Source: an uncultured Eubacteriales bacterium (GTDB taxonomy: Bacteria > Bacillota > Clostridia > Lachnospirales > Lachnospiraceae). Taken from it: 64,000 nt of DNA. The notes beneath the pieces were generated by a model that had not been told where the DNA came from, searched no databases, and saw only the letters and a program-made list of their open reading frames with translations. The number at the start of each line of letters is the position of its first letter. Position 1 is the first letter of the stretch. The stretch spans positions 158,849 to 222,848 of the forward strand of contig OMWY01000008.1 in NCBI GenBank assembly GCA_900314885.1, given 5' to 3'. Of this stretch, positions 42,746-51,301 are shown piece after piece. The position numbers and the translations under genes were made by a program.

Positions 42746-43257
42746 TTTCTGATGTCCATAGATAGCCTATACCGTAAATAGTCCTTATTTCATTTTGCGC
42801 GCCGAGTTTATCCCTCAAACGTTTTATAGTGACAGACAGGGCATTTTCGTCAACGTATTCTAGACCGTCCGTCCAGATTCTGTCAATAAGCTTTGTACGG
42901 CTCTGGATAATGCCGCAATTTTCAACAAGTATGTGTAGGAGCTTTTGCTCCGTCTTCGAGTCCTGCAACAATATCATCATCCATATCATTCGCAGTTAAA
43001 AGAATCACCGGCAAAGATGGCGTAGTCTTCTTTATTTCTCGAAGCAGCGAAGCTCCGTTTCCGTCAGGAAGATTAACATCTAAAATTACAAGTGATACAC
43101 CACCGCACATAAGCTGTTCACGAGCTGAGCGAATGTCAAAACATGAAACCACTTCACGATTTTCAGTCCGCAAGGCTTTTGACAGTCCGGCATTCAGCCC
43201 CTTATCATCCTCAACAATCAGTAATTGTTCCATAAATAAACCTTTTAGTATACGCAA
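42735..43257 (-). pseudogene. OmpR-type response regulator with deletion and frameshift
   Basis: Frame 42922-43257 has the receiver start (LLIVEDDKGLNAGLSKALRT, phospho-Asp in LVILDVNLPDGNG, VILLTANDMDDDIVAGLEDGA). Frame 42735-42989 has the end of a winged-helix domain (EQKLLHILVENCGIIQSRTK, LSVTIKRLRDKLGA, YGIGYLW). The end of the receiver and start of the DNA-binding domain, about 50-60 residues, are missing, and the frame shifts at the junction near 42965. It belongs with the kinase and ABC remnants as a BceRS-BceAB-like module. Confidence 0.85.
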
Positions 43258-43278
43258 CTCCTATATTCCACCAACTTT

Positions 43279-44541
43279 TCACTCCGCGTTCTTATCGACT
43301 CTCCCCGGATTATACTTGCCGTAACGTACCTTCTGGGCATTGTAGATGCCTGAATAGCCGGAGAAGACATAGGAAATAGCGACCGCGATGATATAGTAAA
43401 TGCCACCCTCAAAGCCAAACATTTCAAAACAGATCAGCATAGAAGCAATCGGGCAGTTTGTGACACCGCAGAAAATGCAGGCCATGCCAATAGCGGCGCC
43501 GAGAGACGGTGAGAGACCGAATATCGGACCAAAGGCATTTCCAAACGAAGCCCCTATAAAGAGGGATGGAACGATTTCACCACCCTGGAAGCCGACGCCG
43601 AGAGTTATAGCGGTAAATAATATTTTAAGCAGAAAGCCATAATAAGGCATTCTGAAGTCCGCGTCTGTTACGCATTTCGCTATAATATCAGAACCTGTCC
43701 CGTTATAGGTCTGATCTCCGACAAGGAGTGTAAGCCCTATAATTAATACTGACCCGAATATGACACGCAGATATTGATTTTCAATGTATTTTGACAGTAA
43801 ATGCTTTGTCCTGTGCATAACGAAAACAAAGAGAATAGCGACAAATGCGGCAACAATTGAAAATAATATTGTAAGAGAACTGTTTACCGGGTCAACTCCC
43901 TCGAATTCCGCTATATGCATGACGCTTGTATGGCTTCCCCAGGCTTCAGCCGTAAAGCGGGCAGTTACCCCCGCTGCAACGCATGGTACAAGAGCTGAGT
44001 AGTACATAATCCCGACAGTGCTAATCTCAAGGGCGAGGATAGCTGCTGCCATAGGTGTTCCGAAAAGGGCTGAAAATGAGGCGCTCATGCCACACATTAT
44101 GACTACCCTTCTGTCTTTTTCAGAAAAATGAAACAGTCTTCCGAGAGCGCCACCGAGTGACCCACCGACCTGAAGAGCCGCCCCCTCACGACCTGCGGAA
44201 CCGCCGAAAAGGTGGGTGATAACGGTAGACACAATTATTAGTGGAGCCATACGAACGGGAACATTATTTCCCTCACGGATTGCAGTAATAACAAGGTTAG
44301 TACCTTTGGGCTTTTTGGCCCCGAGAGCTCTGTAGTAAAACACGATAAAAAGCCCCGCAAGGGGGAGAAAATATATGATTATTCCATGGGCTTTACGGAA
44401 TTCCGTAGCTATTACTATGAGCCTCGCGAATACAGCGGATACAGAACCAACGAACATACCTGCCAGTATGCCGAAGGCTATCCACTTGAAGGCGGTAAGG
44501 TAGCGCTTGCCCGTAGTAAGGGCGGTGTCTTTTATGTTCAT
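43279..44541 (-). CDS. ClC-family anion transporter, CLC-F-like
   Basis: Polytopic membrane protein of 420 residues. The gating glutamate is Glu119 in GSAGREGAALQVGGSLG. The anion-site motif at residues 80-83 reads GTNL rather than the GSGIP of chloride transporters, followed by VRMAPLIIVSTVITHLFGGS. This combination resembles the CLC-F clade of fluoride/proton antiporters (GNNL and GREGT in those I recall). No fluoride riboswitch is seen upstream. The gene is complete and follows FliB on the minus strand with a palindrome in the gap. Substrate is an inference. Confidence 0.85.
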   Translation of the reverse strand: MNIKDTALTTGKRYLTAFKWIAFGILAGMFVGSVSAVFARLIVIATEFRKAHGIIIYFLPLAGLFIVFYYRALGAKKPKGTNLVITAIREGNNVPVRMAPLIIVSTVITHLFGGSAGREGAALQVGGSLGGALGRLFHFSEKDRRVVIMCGMSASFSALFGTPMAAAILALEISTVGIMYYSALVPCVAAGVTARFTAEAWGSHTSVMHIAEFEGVDPVNSSLTILFSIVAAFVAILFVFVMHRTKHLLSKYIENQYLRVIFGSVLIIGLTLLVGDQTYNGTGSDIIAKCVTDADFRMPYYGFLLKILFTAITLGVGFQGGEIVPSLFIGASFGNAFGPIFGLSPSLGAAIGMACIFCGVTNCPIASMLICFEMFGFEGGIYYIIAVAISYVFSGYSGIYNAQKVRYGKYNPGRVDKNAE

Positions 44542-44566
44542 TTTACCTTCTCCCGGTTAAGTTTAC

Positions 44567-44606
44567 GTCCGAGTCAGGCACCGGCTTCGCCGAAGCCAGA
44601 CACGGC
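44567..44606. repeat. GTCCGAGTCAGGCACC palindrome, second copy
   Basis: Same arms as the element at 1556-1594 (GTCCGAGTCAGGCACC and GCCAGACACGG) with a different loop stem (GGCTTCGCC). Its right end touches the FliB stop codon. It could act as an end-of-gene hairpin. Confidence 0.7.
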
Positions 44607-45734
44607 CTAGTTGTTATAAAGTAATTCATCGGCGAGGTAGGCGAGATTATCTTCGGAGTGCTCCACTTCCTTTGAGTAAATTCTTGCGACATCTATCATA
44701 TCGGCTACGTCAAATCTTCCCTTAGAGAGGAACCTCGCTAGCGCCATATCGTAAATCGTATCGCAGGATATCTTCGCGAACTTCGCCTTTACAAGAAGGT
44801 CGCAGTCATATACAGACTTTGTAAAATATCTGAATATAAAATAATTATAAAGTGCTTCAAACCAGATATCAAGTCTTTCCTTGCATGTTTCATAAAATTT
44901 TTTCGCGTCAGAAAGATATGTTTCAGACGAAGAAAACCTCATATTCAGGTCACTTATGGTATTGGTCCACTCTTCATCGAGAACCTCAAGTCCCGAGAGA
45001 ATTTCCATACGATCGTTATATTTTTCTACAGCCTCGTTATTATCACTTGGGATCACCTTTACATCAGGAAATGAGCCAATCATATCCTTACCCAGGGCAT
45101 CAGAGAGATTAATATCGGTTATTCCCTCCGCAAGGGTCCCGGGCTTCTCTTCTTCTATATTCATGAACTCCTGCAGGCGCCTCACATACTTCATAAATCT
45201 TCCAACCCTGTCTATGAGTGAACGATTCCTGTCTGAGATGATTTCCATAGCCTTATCTCTTGCCGTAACGATTTCCTTTACGTACATGGCCTCATCATTT
45301 TCAGGCGTTCCGGGAATTTCGCGACTTACAAGTGTAAGTGGCTCGGTCCTGTCAAAGACAAGTCTTCCGACCTCCTCGCACGAGAGGGCCAGACTTTTCT
45401 CAAGAATATCAGAATAGTCAACCGTAAAGCGAGGATATTCCGTACAGACCTCGCAGAGCGACTCCTCGCCGAGATTTATATATATGTCGCAGAGATTCTT
45501 ATCATTTAAGAAAGGACATCTTTTTCCGTTTAATGTAAATGCATTGCATTCATTTTCATCATCCGCGCTCTTCATATGGGCCCTCAGCCTGTCGCCGAAG
45601 GCTCCTTCTACGCTCTTATAATATTCGTAGGTCTCCTCATCTATATCAAGCTCCCAGCCGATACAGCAGCTGTCCTTGCACTTATCCGCTATGCAGTGGA
45701 AATTTTCATAAAAATCAGGTGTTATAAGCTTCAT
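44607..45734 (-). CDS. fliB: Flagellin lysine-N-methylase FliB family
   Basis: FliB methylates lysines of flagellin. The 375-residue protein starts with the family cysteine cluster (FHCIADKCKDSCCIGWELDI) and continues with RCPFLNDKNLCDIY and ESLCEVCTEYPRF, cysteine spacing typical of a metal or Fe-S site, followed by a helical C-terminal half. It suggests a flagellum with modified flagellin, in line with two chemoreceptors in the window. No flagellin gene is near. Related proteins of unproven substrate are also given this name, so the flagellar role is likely but not certain. Confidence 0.85.
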   Translation of the reverse strand: MKLITPDFYENFHCIADKCKDSCCIGWELDIDEETYEYYKSVEGAFGDRLRAHMKSADDENECNAFTLNGKRCPFLNDKNLCDIYINLGEESLCEVCTEYPRFTVDYSDILEKSLALSCEEVGRLVFDRTEPLTLVSREIPGTPENDEAMYVKEIVTARDKAMEIISDRNRSLIDRVGRFMKYVRRLQEFMNIEEEKPGTLAEGITDINLSDALGKDMIGSFPDVKVIPSDNNEAVEKYNDRMEILSGLEVLDEEWTNTISDLNMRFSSSETYLSDAKKFYETCKERLDIWFEALYNYFIFRYFTKSVYDCDLLVKAKFAKISCDTIYDMALARFLSKGRFDVADMIDVARIYSKEVEHSEDNLAYLADELLYNN

Positions 45735-45767
45735 TTATTTTTCCTTACAAATGTATCCAGTCAGTAA

Positions 45768-45817
45768 ACTCCTTCAGTCGCAGCCTTTGGCTGCGCCAGC
45801 TCCCTCAAGAGGGAGCC
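45768..45817. repeat. CTCCTTC...GAGGGAGCC palindromic repeat
   Basis: ACTCCTTCAGTCGCAGCC-TTT-GGCTGCGCCAGCTCCCTCAAGAGGGAGCC in outline, with a variable inner stem (GCAGCC/GGCTGC). Same family as 15542-15639, 15683-15730 and 39342-39426. Confidence 0.75.
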
Positions 45818-45841
45818 TTATACGGTTCTAAAATACAACAA

Positions 45842-45860
45842 GGGTCAGGAATCCTGACCC
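45842..45860 (-). terminator. Hairpin terminator after chemoreceptor
   Basis: GGGTCAGG/CCTGACCC stem followed on the minus strand by TTGTTGTATTTT, 14 bases after the chemoreceptor stop. Confidence 0.7.
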
Positions 45861-45873
45861 CTTAATGTTCATT

Positions 45874-47658
45874 TCATGCATCCATCTTGAACTTCGAAAG
45901 GATTTCGGTAAGTCCCGCTACGGCGTTATGGCACTCATCGGCAAGGGCGGTACTACCGCTTGTCTCGGTGACCATGTCTGTCGTCTTTTCAGCTATATCG
46001 CCTACACCGTTCGCAGATTCATTTACCGTAGTATTAATTGAACTAATAGCGTCGTTAATGTTCGAAGCCATCTCATCAAGGCTGTTAATACTTTCCTTTA
46101 TCTTCTCCATACCCTGACGGAAGGAGTCGGCGTCATTATGATACTGGACAGCGACATCAGTGAAATGCGCGTAATCAGGCTTGATTCTCGTCTCAAGGAA
46201 CTCATTTGTGGAGTTGATGCAGTCACTCATCTCAGCAACCGCTCCATTTACCTCGCCTAAGATTTCATTTATGTTCTTGACGGTCTCGCCTGTCTGAGCC
46301 GCAAGCTTACTGATTTCCTCAGCGACAACGGCAAAGCCCTTGCCCGCTTCACCGGCTCTCGCCGCCTCAATCGTCGCGTTAAGGGCAAGAAGGCTTGTCT
46401 GGCTTGAGATAGACATGATGGATTCGGTAAGCTTATTTATCTTATCTACAGCCTTAGAATCCTCGATAGCCTTGGCCGCAGTAGCCCTGACCTCATTTAA
46501 CTTATCATCTGTATCCCTGGCCGCCTTAACTGTAGTCTCATGAAGTTCGCCGGCACGGGTAATAATTTCCATACTCTTGTCAGCGCCATTTGTGGCAAGC
46601 TCAGTTATTTCATCAGTCTTTGACTTCATTTCACCGATACTCTCGGAAATGTTCTCAGTAGTGGCGCTTGTCTCCTCCATACCGGCTGCAAGCTCCTCGC
46701 TTGTAGCGGAGTTATCGGTACACATAGCATTAACCTTATTGGTGGAATCCTGGAGCTTCTCCACATTTTCATCAATAAGCTCACTGCTCTTCTTTATCTC
46801 GCGAACCATCTCACGAAGCTCGTGTCGCATACTCTGGACGTTCTTTGCCATCTCAGATATCTCATCGTCACGCTCTTGTGTAAAAATCTTGCTCTTAGTC
46901 TTGCTGTGGGTGAAATCAAAGGCCGCAGTCTTATCGATATAGGTATTGATGTCCTGAATCGGCTTAAGGGCCTTAACAAGCAGCACGATAATAACAACTA
47001 TAAGAAGAATTTCAGCCATTACCATGTTTACCATCATGACAGTAAATGGCCTCTGTATAGGCTTTATAAGATCAGAATGTGAGGCTGTTACTATTACGAT
47101 ATTTCCGCCATTTGTAAATGTATAGGCTCCGAATTTTAATCCGTTATCTCTATATGATATTGAATGAGAACCAATCTGGTCAGGTGTCTCCCCGGCAGCA
47201 AGCCTCTTCACAATTTCTTGCACAGCCGTATTTTCGACCTGCTTGCCAATCTTTTCAGAGTCCGGATGGTAAATGATGGTTCCGTCAGCCGCTACGTAGA
47301 AAACATACGACCCATTGAGACCGGAAATAGAAAGACCTTCAATCTTAGGCTTAAGCAAGGTCTGGAAAAGCACCTTAGCGTTCTCGGGGTTCTTTTCAGC
47401 TGTAGCGACGATGTTTGTCTCACCGCCGTTAGCGGACTTCACAATTGTATTTATAGTTCCGGCGGCGGACTTAGCGGTATCGAGCATATAGTCACTGTAG
47501 ACCTCCATAAATGACTTCTGCATGAGGTCGCTCGCCGAATATATTACAAGACCGAATACAACAAGAATTACGGCAGTAATGATCAATGTGGTTCTTCTTA
47601 CAATACTGCCCTGCCTTTTAGCCGGTTTTGCCGTCTTACCTTCTGATTTTGCTCCCAT
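45874..47658 (-). CDS. Methyl-accepting chemotaxis protein with Cache-type sensor
   Basis: Full-length chemoreceptor of 594 residues: basic N-terminus, membrane helix ([20 protein letters not shown]), extracytoplasmic sensor of about 170 residues with a Cache-like core ([20 protein letters not shown], then [20 protein letters not shown]), second membrane helix, HAMP, and the signalling domain with hairpin tip [20 protein letters not shown]. The YHPDS/G pattern suits small-molecule sensing dCache/sCache domains; ligand unknown. It is monocistronic with a terminator. Confidence 0.95.
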   Translation of the reverse strand: MGAKSEGKTAKPAKRQGSIVRRTTLIITAVILVVFGLVIYSASDLMQKSFMEVYSDYMLDTAKSAAGTINTIVKSANGGETNIVATAEKNPENAKVLFQTLLKPKIEGLSISGLNGSYVFYVAADGTIIYHPDSEKIGKQVENTAVQEIVKRLAAGETPDQIGSHSISYRDNGLKFGAYTFTNGGNIVIVTASHSDLIKPIQRPFTVMMVNMVMAEILLIVVIIVLLVKALKPIQDINTYIDKTAAFDFTHSKTKSKIFTQERDDEISEMAKNVQSMRHELREMVREIKKSSELIDENVEKLQDSTNKVNAMCTDNSATSEELAAGMEETSATTENISESIGEMKSKTDEITELATNGADKSMEIITRAGELHETTVKAARDTDDKLNEVRATAAKAIEDSKAVDKINKLTESIMSISSQTSLLALNATIEAARAGEAGKGFAVVAEEISKLAAQTGETVKNINEILGEVNGAVAEMSDCINSTNEFLETRIKPDYAHFTDVAVQYHNDADSFRQGMEKIKESINSLDEMASNINDAISSINTTVNESANGVGDIAEKTTDMVTETSGSTALADECHNAVAGLTEILSKFKMDA

Positions 47659-47749
47659 AGATTACTGCTCCTTTGATTATAGATTCGGCAAGTAATAAAC
47701 TACCATCTATAAATATAACGTATCCTGTTCACAAAATCAATAGTAAAAA

Positions 47750-47938
47750 TTAGTCTTTCAGAATTCCGGAATCTATATTCATCCCTTCGTGAAGTTTTAG
47801 TTCATCCACCATCTTATCCGGAATTTCCACAATTCTTTGTCCGGTTTCATCTTCGACAATGAGCCGACACATAAGCTCTGCCCCTTCCGGAAGTTCCTCG
47901 CAACCGTAGTCGGCCTCCTCTATGGAAATGATTTTCAC
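47750..47938 (-). CDS. Small unknown protein coupled to Met-gamma-lyase gene
   Basis: A 62-residue acidic protein starting with GTG at 47938, which overlaps the upstream gene's stop (GTGA). It reads MKIISIEEADYGCEELPEGA and contains beta-strand-like segments (MCRLIVEDETGQRIVEIPD); no membrane or nucleic-acid-binding feature is visible. Tight coupling suggests coexpression with the PLP enzyme. I do not recognise the family. Confidence 0.65.
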   Translation of the reverse strand: MKIISIEEADYGCEELPEGAELMCRLIVEDETGQRIVEIPDKMVDELKLHEGMNIDSGILKD

Positions 47939-49218
47939 AGCTTCACAAGTCCTTTCTCATACATTCTCTCAAGACTCATCATGATTCCGTATTTGGCGTG
48001 AGCCCATGTGAGTCCTCCCTGGAAATAAACTGCGTATGGTTCACGCATAGGGCCATCTGCCGAAAGCTCGATAGACGCGCCTGATACAAAGGTTCCCGCT
48101 GCCATAATTACCTGATCGTTATAGCCCGGCATATCCCATGGTTCCGGAGTTACGTGGCTGTCAACAGGCGACGCGGCCTGAATTCCCTCGCAGAAGGCAC
48201 AGAGTCCCTCAGGAGTTCCGAGGGTTACGGCCTGGATTATGTCGTACCTAGGCTCGGTAGCGTTCGGAATAACAGGGAATCCCAGCTTCTCATAGATATT
48301 CGCGGCGAATATCGCTCCCTTAAGAGCACTCGCCGTAACTGTCGGCGCAAGGAAGAAGCCTTCAAAAAATGTCCGGTTAAGCCCAAGTGATGGTCCTATT
48401 TCTCCGCCAAGCCCAGGACAGGTCATCCGATAGCTTGCCATATCGACACATTTCTTAGTACCTGCTATATAGCCGCCTACAGGTGCTAGGCCGCCGCCCG
48501 GATTCTTAATAAGCGAACCCACAACCATGTCCGCGCCTACGTCAGACGGCTCAATGCGCTCAACGAACTCGCCGTAGCAGTTATCCACCATAACTGTTAC
48601 ATCCGGTTTGCACTTCTTTATAAATGCAATGAGCTCTCCTATCTGCTCTACCGAAAATGTAGGTCTTGTCGCGTATCCCTTGGAACGCTGGATGGTTACA
48701 AGCTTTGTCTTATCATTTAACGCTGCCTTTATTCCCTCATAATCAAATGAAAAGTCTTCCTTCAGATCGACCTGGCGGTATTTAACACCATACTCAGCAA
48801 GCGACCCGGGCGTAGGATTGATACCAATAATATCATCAAGAGTATCATAAGGTTTTCCAACAGGGGAAAGCAGCTCATCTCCCGGACGGAGGTTTCCAAA
48901 GAGAGCAATCGAAAGAGCATGGGTTCCGCACTGTATTACAGGGCGGACAAGGGCCGCCTCAGTATGAAATACATCTGCGTAGACCTTCTCAAGCGCTTCA
49001 CGGCCCAGATCGTCGTAGCCGTAGCCTGTAGTCGGGGCGAAATGGGCCTCGGATACGTGGTTCTTCCTCATAGCGGAGAGAACCTTTAGCTGGTTATATT
49101 CAGCGGTTTCATCTATTTCGGCAAAGCGGTCAAGGAGACTGCTCTGTATGTCCTTGCAATAGTTATATACCGGCTCACTGATGCCGTTTTCTTTGTAATA
49201 ATCTTTAGTGCTAAGCAT
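47935..49218 (-). CDS. Methionine gamma-lyase family PLP enzyme (aluminium resistance protein family)
   Basis: Fold-type I PLP protein of 427 residues. Visible features are YGYDDLGREALEKVYADVF, the PLP-lysine segment VVGSLIKNPGGGLAP, VMVDNCYGEFVE with the cofactor-contacting aspartate, and RMTCPGLGGEIGPSLG. The family is listed as methionine gamma-lyase or cystathionine-beta-lyase-like and was once linked to aluminium resistance; true substrate in clostridia is uncertain. In many relatives it lies near mutS, mutL, miaA and hfq; here miaA and hfq are missing between it and mutL. The downstream 62-residue gene overlaps its stop. Confidence 0.9.
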   Translation of the reverse strand: MLSTKDYYKENGISEPVYNYCKDIQSSLLDRFAEIDETAEYNQLKVLSAMRKNHVSEAHFAPTTGYGYDDLGREALEKVYADVFHTEAALVRPVIQCGTHALSIALFGNLRPGDELLSPVGKPYDTLDDIIGINPTPGSLAEYGVKYRQVDLKEDFSFDYEGIKAALNDKTKLVTIQRSKGYATRPTFSVEQIGELIAFIKKCKPDVTVMVDNCYGEFVERIEPSDVGADMVVGSLIKNPGGGLAPVGGYIAGTKKCVDMASYRMTCPGLGGEIGPSLGLNRTFFEGFFLAPTVTASALKGAIFAANIYEKLGFPVIPNATEPRYDIIQAVTLGTPEGLCAFCEGIQAASPVDSHVTPEPWDMPGYNDQVIMAAGTFVSGASIELSADGPMREPYAVYFQGGLTWAHAKYGIMMSLERMYEKGLVKL

Positions 49219-49286
49219 AATTTTCCTTTCTTACTCATTCTGCCACGGCAAAGCCGTTATTATGTATGCTCCTACGGAGCATACTA

Positions 49287-49328
49287 GTCGTAGCCAACTT
49301 CCCCACTTCGTGGGTCCCCTTCTACGAC
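49287..49328. repeat. GTCGTAG palindromic element, third copy
   Basis: Arms GTCGTAG and CTACGAC with a short inner stem CCCAC/GTGGG. The right end overlaps the stop region of mutL. Two more hairpins (ACGGC/GCCGT and GTATGCTCC/GGAGCATAC) lie just left of it at about 49240-49285, so the gap after mutL is a chain of hairpins that may end the mutS-mutL transcript. Confidence 0.7.
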
Positions 49329-51301
49329 AACTGTCTCTTAAATTTCTTCTCTAAATCGGATTTTGTGACCTTTATCATGGTTGGGCGGCCATGTGGGCAG
49401 TTATATGGGTTCTCAAGCTTCATCATCTCGGTTAAAAGCGCCTTCATCTCTACCTCAGTCATCCTCATATTGCCCTTGACTGCTGCCTTGCAGGCCATGG
49501 TCGCGACCTTAGAAAGGACAGTATCAGCCGTAGTGACCTTCCCCTCTTCACCATACTGGTCTAATATATCAAAGAATAATTCCTTCTCAGAGAGCCCATA
49601 CATTGCTGACGGCACAGCCTTTATGGCAAGATCATTCCCACCATACTCATCTATCTCAAAGCCTAATTTAGCGAGGTCATCCGCTATTTTACCATAGTTT
49701 TCCATTTCAACAGGTGAAAGTGTCACCACAATGGGCGTAAGAAGCTGCTCACTGGCGACCCGCTTCTCATTTACCTCGCGAAGGATTTTCTCATACATAA
49801 CCTTCTCATGGCAGGCATGCTGGTCAGCTATATATATGTCACCGCCGTATTCCATTATCCAGTAGGTATCATAGACCTGGCCTATGAGTCTTATCTCTGA
49901 TATAGCAGTCTCTGCGAAAATTCCCTCGGCAAAGCTGTTCTGGACAGGCTTTTGCGGAATCGGAGCCGATGCAGGAGGCTCTGGCACGGATGCCTCAGGT
50001 ATAGAAGGTTCAGGCGTATGAAGTTCCGGTACAGGATTTTCCGGAACAGAAGGCATTGTCACAGGAGGCTCAACATTCCTCTGATACTCCCCTGTCTCCG
50101 CCACATTTTCAGTAAAAAGGGGCTTAATTTCCTTCTTCCACTCTTCCTTCCTCTTCGCCTCAAAGGGCTCCGGCATAGGGATGTCGGGAATTTTATATGT
50201 ATTATCCAAGGAAACGGTTTCCGTGCGTTCCCTCACCATGCTCTTCTTGTCAGCCGTCACTACATTTTCAGCCTCGGGAATAATCTCACTAGTCCTAAGG
50301 GCCGTGTCAATCGCGCGAAATACGGCCTGATATACGGCTTCACGATCGGTGAAGCGTACTTCAAGCTTCCTCGGGTGCACATTTACATCCACGGTCTCGG
50401 GATCCATATCGATCAACACGCAGGTAAATGGATACCTGTGCTGCATTAAGAACGACTTATAGGCATCCTCAACTGCCCTCGTGATAACCTTATCCTTCAC
50501 AAAGCGGCCATTTACGAAGTAGTTCTCATACTCCCTGTTTCCCCTTGTAAATGATGGTTTTCCGGCAAAGCCCCGTACGGAAATCCCGTTTTCGTTCGCG
50601 TCATTTTCATCTTTAAAGTCAGGATTTCCAACTGGCAGTAAGCTTCCCGCCGTCTCCTTGCCATAGAGATAAAATATGACGTCCTTAAGCTTGCCATTTC
50701 CGGGAGTCTGGAGCTTCGTCTGCCCATTTACTATAAACTTCATGGCAACAAGGGGGTGGCTCAGCGCCATGTGCTCCATGACCTCCTCTATATAACGGGC
50801 TTCGGTAGTGGGAGTCTTAAGGAATTTCTTCCTCGCGGGAGTATTGTAAAAGAGGTCCCTTATTATAAATGTAGTGCCTTCGGGACAGCCTACAGGCTCA
50901 TTTACGACCTCCTCACCGCCTTCAATGACATATCTGATTCCGCTCGGAGAGTCAACCGTCTTCGTAAGGGTCTCAACCTTTGCTACAGCCGCGATGCTTG
51001 AAAGCGCCTCACCCCGGAAGCCCAGGCTCTTAACGCTTACAAGGTCCACCGCGTCACTTATCTTGCTCGTAGCGTGCGGCATGAAGGCCTTCTTAATGTC
51101 ATCTTCACTAATGCCGCTTCCGTTGTCAGTCACGCGGATAAGAGATATGCCCCCATCCTTTATTTCAACCGTAACGGAATTTGCCTTCGCGTCTATAGCG
51201 TTTTCGACAAGCTCCTTCACAACGGCGTTCGGGCCCTCTATGACCTCACCCGCCGCTATTTTATCAACAGTGTCCTTCGTTAAAATGTTAATTATTGACA
51301 T
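49322..51301 (-). CDS. mutL: DNA mismatch repair protein MutL
   Basis: ATPase/endonuclease that acts after MutS. The 659 residues show the GHKL ATPase motifs (KELVENAIDAKANSVTVEIK, DNGSGI, ATSKI, GFRGEALSSIA), a proline-rich linker with PEP-type near repeats (about residues 375-465), and the C-terminal endonuclease domain with DQHACHEKVMYE, the metal-binding motif of MutL proteins that nick DNA in organisms without MutH, and CPHGRPT near the end. It overlaps mutS by 14 bases, so they are coupled. Confidence 0.96.
   Translation of the reverse strand: MSIINILTKDTVDKIAAGEVIEGPNAVVKELVENAIDAKANSVTVEIKDGGISLIRVTDNGSGISEDDIKKAFMPHATSKISDAVDLVSVKSLGFRGEALSSIAAVAKVETLTKTVDSPSGIRYVIEGGEEVVNEPVGCPEGTTFIIRDLFYNTPARKKFLKTPTTEARYIEEVMEHMALSHPLVAMKFIVNGQTKLQTPGNGKLKDVIFYLYGKETAGSLLPVGNPDFKDENDANENGISVRGFAGKPSFTRGNREYENYFVNGRFVKDKVITRAVEDAYKSFLMQHRYPFTCVLIDMDPETVDVNVHPRKLEVRFTDREAVYQAVFRAIDTALRTSEIIPEAENVVTADKKSMVRERTETVSLDNTYKIPDIPMPEPFEAKRKEEWKKEIKPLFTENVAETGEYQRNVEPPVTMPSVPENPVPELHTPEPSIPEASVPEPPASAPIPQKPVQNSFAEGIFAETAISEIRLIGQVYDTYWIMEYGGDIYIADQHACHEKVMYEKILREVNEKRVASEQLLTPIVVTLSPVEMENYGKIADDLAKLGFEIDEYGGNDLAIKAVPSAMYGLSEKELFFDILDQYGEEGKVTTADTVLSKVATMACKAAVKGNMRMTEVEMKALLTEMMKLENPYNCPHGRPTMIKVTKSDLEKKFKRQLS

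Noticed and set aside
44542..44606. Fluoride riboswitch upstream of the ClC gene
   Set aside because: The short gap holds only the palindrome and a plain ribosome site; the conserved GATGGNGTTC-type core is not present.
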